Assembly: GCF_000003815.2 (NCBI RefSeq)
Contig: NC_049979.1
Location: 19,461,686-19,525,685, forward strand
From: Branchiostoma floridae
Lineage: Eukaryota > Chordata > Leptocardii > Amphioxiformes > Branchiostomatidae
Direction: 5' to 3'
Length of the DNA: 64,000 nt
Below are positions 56,401 to 64,000 of the stretch, piece after piece. The position numbers were made by a program, and so were the translations under genes. Each line of letters starts with the position of its first letter. Position 1 is the first letter of the stretch. The notes under the pieces are model-generated. The model was not told the origin of the DNA and did not search any database. It was given only the letters and a program-made list of their open reading frames with translations.

Positions 56401-59400
56401 CAATGTTGTTTGGTATTCATAGTTGGTCGTTATGTGTCATTATGTGTCAAATATGGGTCCGCTCCGTGCAAGTCACTGGATAGCTTCAGGGGCAACCGGT
56501 GATAATTACTGAAAATATGTGACCTTTCCACTACGGCGGTGCTATCGTCGCGCGCTCTCTGCGACAGATATCTCGACGAATTTTTACTTTGAAGATTGAA
56601 TTTTTTACGCGTTGTGTTTTTTGCTGTCTTTTAAGTCACACGTTTTCATTTTGTATGATATACCCAGTGTAAAATCAAATTTCCAAACATTCGTAGAGCG
56701 TAGCGCGATCGCCGTCTAGCTAGTGGGAAAAGGAAAAAGTTAGAAAAGGAGGACCAAGTCAAGTGTGAACCATTGTCAATGCTGGATGTAATCTTATGGT
56801 TCTATAATTCTGAATCCTAAGCTCACAGTCCGAGCTGTGCATATAATGGTGGTCGTACTTTGTGTAGTTTCACGCCGAGTTAAATGATAGCTATAGTCTT
56901 CATTCTTGCGTACATGTAAGCGCCTCGCCTGTGATATTAAAGGGCTATATCGTGCCCTTAAGCCAAGGTGCGTCATACAGAGGCAAACAACAATACGTGT
57001 CTAAACTCGCTTGAGTGAAGGTTTGGGAAGCCAAATCTCACATAATCAAACTAATGGGACAGTTAGAGACGCCATTGAATTCTGAAATTGTTGCATACCA
57101 AATTAGTTAGAATAACTTGAAAGAATGATGTCACACAGTGGACTTTGCCTCCATGATTGATAGGTGAAGTCACCAGTCTACAAAAGGCACAATGCGCATG
57201 GCTACACAATTACACCTGGCAGCACAATGTACATGGCAGACAGGAGGCAAATCTATTATCAATGACATCGGGTCTAGTACGTGGCAAGGTTCATGTCGAA
57301 AGCAAAAACAATGCGATAAAAACTGGCAGTTCTGTGCTTTTAAAACTCATCGCTTGCAGTAAAATCACAGCCTCTGCTAGGAGAACCTTGTCTCTACACA
57401 ACAGCTAGGATGAGTGACCTTGCAACGATAACTGAAGTGACATTTTCAGTGATTATCGCCGGATACCCCTGAAGCTGCCCAGTGGCACACACAGAGCGGA
57501 CCCAAAGTGTGACACGTAATTATAATGGTGAAATGCTAATGTCCAACAACAATCATTATGGCCATGACTGGGAGACCTCAAGGAATGCATCGAGTCGTCT
57601 ACTAATTCTAAACAGTTTCTTTCGAATTCTATTCTACATGTTTAAAGTCCATACCCGCTACAGTTATGTTCAGGCTTACACAGTAAGTGAACAGAAATAT
57701 TAGGTAAACGCCCAAATTGCAACTGGCATGGTACCAATAACATGAGTATGATAGGGTTCAATAACCACATATGATGACAGCAGACAAAACATACCTAAAA
57801 CCACATTTGATATATTGCAACGTCATAAATGGAAAATGATAATTTTCCGTCACAAGGCCATGTTTTAAAATCCTCAGTGACTGTAACGTATACGTATGAT
57901 TTTTGTTTTTACAGTGCCTGACCCTTCAACAACAAGGTCCACTTTAAGCAGCAGAACTAGTGAGTCATCTCAGTGTTTTTATCACTGCTTGTACACTGTT
58001 ACTATTTCGCGAGCTTTTGCAAAATATACACCTATCTATGATTATGTTTACGTTCTGATTACATTGTATTGGCCAGTAACAAATCAGTGTGAAAGTGTAT
58101 AAAAACATATACCCAAATATGGTAATCACATTTTACCTTTTGACAGGTCCCGCTGCCTCCACAACGTCAACACCTGCAACGTCCACGTTGATGAACAGTA
58201 AGCCGGGTTTAGAACTCATTCTAACACATTTTTGTCAATTCACATCCTTTTTACCTCTCTTTCAAACTGTGGCTACAAGCAGTGTAAATTTTCTTCTGTC
58301 ATCACAGATCCATCTACAACTACAAGAAGGTCAAGTAAGTTTTGTAATATTTTCAACATCATGAAAGGTTTTTTCTCTGACATTTTAGGCACTTGTCACA
58401 CAGCAGGTTGTTGCCTGCCATACAATCAGGATGCTTTTGATAATGAGTTTTCTTTTGTGTTGGAAAATTACCCCTGTGAAGGCCCGATGCAACAGTTTGC
58501 TCATTTGCCTATTGTAGTCTGTTACTTATTTTGATTTGCACCTACTTTGGCGCAAACTTTTTATCGACTAAATATATGCATAAACAAAACGATGATTGAT
58601 TTCTAAAAAAAGACTTCTCTAAAGTTGTCTACATAAATTATGGTTATGACAACTTTCCTATCCTTGAGTATTGCGATACATCGTTTCTTATTTTCCTTGG
58701 TATAGGTACTACAGCTACTACCACCATGGCCTCAACATCTATTAGACCATCAACCACACCAACAAGGTCCACAGTGGGGGCTAGTAAGTTCTTTTAATCA
58801 TAAAGGCCACATGTAATTTTCTGGACAATGTTACTCATTGCCAACACTGACTAACCGATCTCTCAATAAAACAGGTCCGTCCACTACCACAGCCTCAACA
58901 ACAGCAAGAATATCAACAATGGGCAGCAGTAAGTAAATTTTTCGAGTCTTTTAAAGTCAACATTTATGATATGTGTTGTAACTTTTTCTCTTCTGTCGTG
59001 ACACCACCGTCAACAGTTAGTTTTGTAAAGTATCTTCATAAATTTTCATTGGCTCCTCAACTCTTTTGTGTTTTTATCATACTTATTAATATCTATTAGT
59101 TATTGATACACGTACACTAAAATTTGGACAACATGGGCTACTTTACTGTTAACTGTATAAGTTTCTTCTCTTATTAGGTACGTCGACTGCCACGCCTTCA
59201 ACAACCACAAGACCGAGTACAGTACACATCAGTAAGTCTTTTCAAGTCCTAGCTATAATGCTGAAAGCATTGTCCTTTACTTGATATGACCTTTTTTATA
59301 CATATACTTCAAGCTAACGACTGAAAACCCTACTAGGGGTGCACATGTCCTAACCAGGTCATAGAAAACATTTCTTGGGTCTTTTATATTAGCTACCTTG

Positions 59401-62400
59401 TTAGAAGGCTGTAAAAGAACAAGAATATTTCATAGGGAATGATGAGTGGTGTAAGCTACATTTATTTCAGTCATTCTTGTAACTTTTATGTTTACGTTAC
59501 CGCAGGTCCTTCCACAACCCCTGCACCAACCACAACACGGCACGCAGGTTCTGACATTTTCATCACGTTAACTTGTTTTAAACATAACGTTATGTTTTAA
59601 AATTTGAACTCCTCTATGATACAGTACAATAATTCTATTCTCAATAATAGGTTTACTATATAAATCATATCACATCTGAAAGGCTTTCTCTAACTAAAAG
59701 CCAACTCTCTTGCAGCTGCAAGTACATCATCATCATCAGGTACAACGCACAGTTACATCTCTTCAAAACCAACGGCATCCCCTACGCCACTCCCCACCTC
59801 CACACAAATCACCACCCGCACAACCTTAGCTCCAAGCACAAGTATCGCGAGTAAGTTATACATCTGTATGTTTAAATGTTTCATACAAAGGACAAGGCTT
59901 TACGAATACATAGCCTGGTAACTACACTTTATTTAGTAATCACATCAAGATGAGATAATTTGATGGAGAAGTCGTAAGTATCTCTATCAATCAGATCTCA
60001 TTGGGAATATTAGAGAGAACAAGCCTTGATCTTTTATGGCTAACGCATGTTCTTTTACCTTGCCTTCCAATTAGGGACGGAAATACCAGTTAAATATTGT
60101 CCAGAATTCGAACCGACAATCGAATTAAAGAGGCTCGGAGTCTTCGTCTGGCCGAAAACAATACAAGGAATGGTGTCCTATCAACCATGTCCCAATGGCA
60201 CCGTTGGTAATAAGCTACACAACATTTGCATTGGGTGTGCTATATGGGCGACTATTTGTTCCTCTTCTTATCACCTATGTGTCTGTCAACACCATCCATA
60301 AAGATACAGATACAGCAAAGCACATGTGCTACAAATAATCAGAATCTAAACACCTCTTTCTCCTCTCAAAGCAAAATTCCAGACTTGTTAAAAATCTTTT
60401 TACTTCCATCTAGCTGCCATAATTTCCATGTTGCCCTTTTCAAGGGGATTACATTTGATGATACATTTCTGACTCCTCTTGTGTCTGGTACCCTTGTTAC
60501 GTGACTGTCCAAACAATTTTAGATAGGTCTTCTCACAACCACACAATGTTGGCTCGTCCTTTGAGGTATTTCACATGGTTTTAGTTCCAATATGTTCCAT
60601 TTCCTTTTGGGGTGCCAACCATCAATCATACGAATTACTACGATGCCCACGCTCGCCGATATAAAAATGATATTAAACTTTGACATTCCATGCAAACTCA
60701 AGTAACTCCATGCAAACTCGACAAGTAAGTCTACATTTCAAATCAGTTGCAGTAAATACGCCAACATAGCAAGAAAAAATACTAGATTAGATGTGTGTTC
60801 TGATTTTATCATAATTCATGACTTCGTTATCACCTAACGTACGTATTGTGTCATTTTCTAGGTCAGATACAACTGATATGTGGAGAAGACGGTACTTGGC
60901 AGGGGTCGCCTGATCTCTCCAATTGTACCACACACTGGATTCAGGAGCTCCAACTGTCTGTAAGTACAAGTACCAATATTCTGTAAGACGTATTGATGCA
61001 TGTTTTGTTAACTGTTATAACTAGATATGATATTCGGATTCTCCTTCCGATATTATATACAATATCATAACTTGGCAAGCTTTTTATTTGAAGGAAATTA
61101 AAGTTAATCAAAGGGTGATTGACAAAAATTAAAGAATTTTCATTACGACAGGCTTGCTCTGCAATATAACGTTACGTTGACTCTATGTGTTTTGATTGTC
61201 AACATTCAGTCTTGCACTGAAACACAAAGTCGTTTACGTGGAAAGAACTCAATTCTATCATAACATTTTTCAGCTCGCTCGAAGGGTTGACCCAGAGGAC
61301 GTCCTCCTCGAGATGACTGACGGACTAGTTTCAGAAAAACCCGTTGAGGCATTTGACATCATCAAGATCATTAACATAATCGGCGTCATCCTGGAAAGAC
61401 AGGAAGACGAGATGCAGTTCAGTAACGTAACACAAGGGGGCCAAGAACACATGAGAGAATCTCTTATAGAGTTTGCTAAGGTTTGTGTATTGCCAGTGCT
61501 AACTACTTACTGCTTTTTAAAGTGGCACTTCCATAATTTATCTTTGGCTGTGACTGGTCAGTTATACAGCCTCACCATTTATTGCTAGTTTTAAACGTTT
61601 GGCATATATAGTCTTTGCAATATTTAGTAAATAAACATTGGAAAAGTTTGCTGTGGAAAGAGTTCAATTTTGTTACCAATTATATTCTTTGCCAATAAAG
61701 AGGATAATGCCAATATCTTCTCACATTGCCGAAAAGACAAGAAAGTATATTCATTTAGCTTATTTTTACTACAGAGGATTATAAAGTCTTCAAGTTCTTT
61801 GCTAAAGAACGCACTTAACAAGGACTGGATGAGCATTGAGCCTTTGGTAAGTTGCGATTTCTTGCTATGACCATGCTATCATCATTTGGTATTTCTTTAG
61901 CCATATTTATCAATATAGATATTTGCATGTGGATATAATGCAGTTATATCAGAGAAATCTTTGCTTTTCCTTTTTTGTTTCATCGTCTATTATCGTTTAC
62001 GATGGCTCTTTCAGGATCGCAGAATTGAGGCGGCCGCAGCACTATTGGCTAAGGTAGAGAAGCTGGGTATCCTTTTGGCCTCGAAGTTGCCCAATAATAC
62101 CATCTCAATCATCGACGAAAACATAGGTACGTGTCTAGTCTGTCTGCAAGACTAATCCAGTAATCGTATGGTTCTAAACCGAACATTCCACCTGCCATGT
62201 ATTAACTATCCTCTCATACTAGGCCCACCGCTCGGGTATATCAAGCCGTGAGCTAAGCGTTCCTGCCTGTACATGTGACCTGTTCCCATTGCTTGTAGTT
62301 GGAAGGAAAGTTTTCAGCCGATTATCTCTCCATTTGAGATCAAGAGACAACGTAATTGGCTGTTATCTCTCCTTTCAACATCAGAAGGGGTAATATTTGA

Positions 62401-64000
62401 TTGGCTGGCGGCTATTCAGCTGGCTCAGCGAGAATGACGTACCGGCGTCGTTGCTTGAGATAATCTAACACAAATGGCGGACCTGACATTATAGGATGTG
62501 TATAAACATCGTGTAGATATAACCAATGACTCAATGTATCCTGATGACGACTTCTGTTCTCTCTTAGTGTTTGCAGTCGGTGTTATATTCAAGAAAGACC
62601 CCACCTTCCCTGATCCAACGAAGTTACTCAATACGTCTTGGAGCGGTGTCACAGACAGTATCACCCTGCCCCAGACTGACCACCATGCCGTGGCGACCCT
62701 GTACAAAACCATACACTTGTACCTAAACTCCAGTTCCAACCAGGTGAAAAGTGTCAACTCCCGCGTCATCGCGACAACCCTCGTGAACGGGACCATCCAA
62801 GATGGCGACAGAATCACCATCTTCCTGGAACATGACAAGGTATGGTACACCATTTCTAAAGATGGTTTAATGGCACCATAACTGAACCTGAAAACTTGTA
62901 TCAAGAACACCAGGAAAGTAACATAGAAATAACAACTCTTTGACGTAATATGTTTATCTCAAGTTCCCGTACAACAAACAGTAGATGCCTTTCCGATGAA
63001 TTCCTCGGCGTAGTCTTCAATTTTCTTACAATATGCATACAAATGTTCTCCCAAACCACATCAAGTGCTACAGTTGCATTGCGAAGAATATCACTTTCAA
63101 AATGTTATCTATGTTTTCATGCAAGTTGATTAATGACACGTATCCTTACAAATACAACCCTCTATACTACATTTCTTTCACAGAATCTAAACCAATTGAG
63201 GAACGCTACAGTAAATGTTACTTCGTCCTGCTCCTACTGGAACTTTCCCAGCCAGTGAGTACTCGATGATTTTATACATTAGGTATGTGTAGTAGGGCTG
63301 GGTATCGGTACAGCGTACCGGTACAAAACCGGGTTTTTCTTATTGGACCGGTCCAGAAAAACCGGACCGAAAAAAATAGGTGGACCGGATGTTGGACCGA
63401 TTAGAAAATTAACGTATCATTTTATCAGGTATTCACACGTTTTGGCGCTTGCAGTTGGAAGAAAATGACAAGAGGGAAGTAGAGTAGAGTTTATAGTAAT
63501 TTCTACCAAGGTTTACAGTCAATCGCACAGGTGCAGTTAGCGTTGTAGTGTTTTAAAACGCCAGTGTAAGTCTAATACCCCACCAAACAGATTTCTTGGT
63601 AGTGAAATGGACCATTGGTATGAGTCATACTGAATCAGGTCCAGGTTCAGGTCCGGACCTGGACCTGATCCTTTGGACCTGAACCGGACCTGGACCTGAA
63701 TTTTCTGTACCGGTACCCAGCCCTAATGTGTAGTATAATGCGAGATACGTCCAATAATATCTCGGTGACCAAAATGTGCAGGCAAATTATTCTCCCTATG
63801 GGCCATATAGCCAGTGCGCATGTACATGTAGTAATTCTGCTAAAGACTAGTTCTTGGCGTAAAATGCGAACCATATAGCAAGTCTACATTGCAGTACCAC
63901 TAGACACTTTTTCTAAGAATGATGTTTACCTCTCTTTAACCCAGGGATTGGGCAAATGGCAGTTGTACCGCGAAGGAGATTAACATGACCCACACCACCT
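53471..64000 (+). CDS. Adhesion GPCR with duplicated Trp-rich six-Cys domain, mini-exon stalk, HRM and GAIN; truncated by the window end
   Basis: Twenty-one exons are visible, about 850 residues: signal/anchor about 1-57, domain copy 1 about 61-195, copy 2 about 196-349, Ser/Thr stalk 350-511, HRM 512-588, GAIN 589-809, then the start of the GPS. The first exon (53471-53651) is open from ATG 53471; the later ATG at 53528 in the same frame gives MKRTRSDQFAAVVLAIYVVF, a more typical signal peptide, so the true start may be there. Exon 1 ends in phase 1. The 7TM part must lie downstream of 64000. The ectodomain type is new to me; the HRM-GAIN chassis assigns it to the same family as genes 1-4. 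Confidence 0.88.
54089..54774 (+). other. Gene 5: unrecognised Trp-rich six-Cys domain, copy 1
   Basis: Two exons, 54089-54357 and 54639-54774, joined in phase 0 after a conserved F-V-E|W. Landmarks: ECKWSLFGDEQNLYRRTSQ, IDWGNTQWDIVPVEICWGG, W-R-C-S-I, EWFLEDGRWKSLSSL, DVFRISYQD, RCRRKRFVEW, then a second half with two further cysteines (NIICN, TDCLTL). Six cysteines in total. No match to a known extracellular family comes to mind. Confidence 0.8.
55175..56178 (+). other. Gene 5: unrecognised Trp-rich six-Cys domain, copy 2
   Basis: Exons 55175-55509 and 56052-56178, split at the same place as copy 1 (WFVQ|W, phase 0), after a short Asn/Ser/Thr linker (NSTNATSVESN). Landmarks: DCGWGFVDEKQSLYRRTTPL, HWGDTDWP, FCDAWTCSV, FFSSNGQWRALSFL, DDIFHLFYKD, NCSRQWFVQW, then GITCSS and TECITF. 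Cysteine number (six) and order match copy 1, although the second cysteine sits at a shifted distance. The two copies are clearly homologous but diverged. Confidence 0.8.
55692..55893. repeat. 38-bp minisatellite, about five copies, intronic
   Basis: Unit close to AACAAGAAGACACTACAACA then CACTAACATGAAAAGTCC, in the intron that splits domain copy 2 of gene 5. Copies differ by a few substitutions. Confidence 0.88.
56439..57520. mobile_element. Element bounded by 78-bp inverted repeats, gene 5 intron
   Basis: 56439-56516 and 57442-57520 are inverted copies: TTCAGGGGCAACCGGTGATA at the left, TATCGCCGGATACCCCTGAA at the right, and GGGTCCGCTC/GAGCGGACCC further out. The interior of about 900 bp is non-coding and contains a separate TIR element (56523-56733). 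The outer ends are near ATTATGTGTCA. Probably a non-autonomous DNA transposon carrying a nested insertion; no firm target duplication. Confidence 0.65.
56523..56733. mobile_element. TIR miniature element, CCCCTTTCCACTAG family, copy 2
   Basis: CCTTTCCACTACGGCGGTGC at the left and CGCCGTCTAGCTAGTGGGAA plus AAGG at the right are imperfect inverses and match the ends of the element at 14731-14962. Both copies contain a GCGCGCTCTCTGCGAC-like or GCGCTGCGCTCTC-like segment next to the end. Confidence 0.65.
57915..59850 (+). other. Gene 5: Ser/Thr stalk built of eight mini-exons
   Basis: Exons 57915-57959, 58147-58197, 58308-58334, 58706-58783, 58875-58928, 59178-59231, 59506-59547 and 59716-59850, lengths 45, 51, 27, 78, 54, 54, 42 and 135 nt, all phase 1-1. 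Several end in A| and begin GT-C-C, so the junction codon is Ser (A|GT). Peptides repeat P-S-T-T-x-R-S/P motifs (DPSTTRST, NPSTTTRRS, SPSTTTAST, TPSTTTRPST). This is a mucin-like spacer, expected to be O-glycosylated, and any exon can be skipped in frame. The smallest exons are individually less certain. Confidence 0.72.
60075..60959 (+). other. Gene 5: HRM domain
   Basis: Exons 60075-60206 and 60862-60959. The first encodes YCPEFEPTIELKRLGVFVWP, then KTIQG and YQPCPNGTVG; the second encodes LICGEDGTWQGSPDLSNC. Compared with gene 4 (105 nt) the first exon is 27 nt longer, with extra residues before the W-P motif. Confidence 0.88.
61274..63254 (+). other. Gene 5: GAIN domain and first GPS exon
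   Basis: Exons 61274-61480, 61775-61846, 62015-62126, 62568-62839 and 63184-63254. Subdomain A: LEMTDGLVSEKPVEAFDIIK, NKDWMSIEPL, LAKVEKLGILLASKLPNNTI. Subdomain B: TFPDPTKLLN, VNSRVIATTLVNGT, ITIFLEHDK. The last exon opens the GPS with SSCSYWNFPS. Subdomain A is the most diverged of the four copies: the Y-G-G-D motif is absent (E-A-F-D instead). Confidence 0.87.
63293..63725 (-). mobile_element. hAT-type MITE, copy 2 (433 bp)
   Basis: Reverse orientation relative to 676-1096; roughly nine in ten aligned bases agree by eye. It begins TAGGGCTGGGTATCGGTAC and ends GTACCGGTACCCAGCCCTA. A perfect 8-bp target duplication ATGTGTAG lies at 63285-63292 and 63726-63733. It sits in the intron between the two GPS exons of gene 5. 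Confidence 0.92.
63945..64000 (+). CDS. Gene 5: second GPS exon, cut by the window end
   Basis: After the acceptor CCAG at 63941-63944 the frame reads DWANGSCTAKEINMTHTT, matching the W...G/S-C...T-H-T segment of the GPS exon of genes 2-4. The Cys-x-Cys-x-H-L-T cleavage motif would follow directly beyond 64000. Confidence 0.85.

Noticed and set aside
44158-62839. Loss of autoproteolysis in some copies
   Set aside because: Genes 2, 3 and 4 all keep the GPS cysteines, tryptophans and H-L-T; gene 5 cannot be judged because the window ends before the site.

Overview
This is an intron-rich animal genome segment that looks like a lancelet (Branchiostoma): short exons, abundant small DNA-transposon derivatives, and a tandem cluster of adhesion G-protein-coupled receptors with diverse ectodomains. 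The species call is inference. All recognisable genes lie on the + strand and all belong to one receptor family (class B2 / adhesion GPCR, with seven-helix sequences closest to the latrophilin/EMR type). Exons were assembled by hand from AG/GT borders, reading-phase continuity and alignment among the copies in this window.

Layout: (1) 190-1381, the last three exons of an adhesion GPCR whose body lies upstream; (2) 4138-14508, a complete receptor with signal peptide, Cys-rich exon, EGF-like, C-type lectin, Thr/Ser minisatellite stalk, HRM, GAIN/GPS and 7TM; (3) 16544-35463, a complete 36-exon receptor with signal peptide, WxxW domain, EGF-like, 14 calcium-binding EGF exons, HRM, GAIN/GPS and 7TM; (4) 39533-50475, a complete receptor with signal peptide, pentraxin, HRM, GAIN/GPS and 7TM; (5) 53471 to the window end, a receptor cut off inside its GPS, with signal peptide, two tandem copies of a Trp-rich six-cysteine domain that I do not recognise, a stalk made of eight mini-exons, HRM and GAIN.

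The genes share one 3' chassis (HRM, GAIN, GPS, 7TM, tail) with the same intron positions and phases, while the 5' part differs in each and is built almost wholly from phase 1-1 exons. This reads as a locus where ectodomains were exchanged by exon shuffling. A 101-nt stretch of the TM3 exon is identical between genes 2 and 4, synonymous sites included, which suggests recent gene conversion.

Mobile DNA: two copies of one hAT-type MITE with perfect 8-bp target duplications, in opposite orientation near the two window ends; a fold-back mariner derivative touching a splice acceptor in gene 3; a recent 5'-truncated LINE with a 13-bp target duplication; an older LINE 3' fragment; and several TIR-bearing miniature elements, some possibly nested. 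Five runs of N (7879-8223, 13074-13173, 15615-16380, 17521-17620, 18952-19352) hide sequence; two of them sit in repetitive or palindromic DNA.
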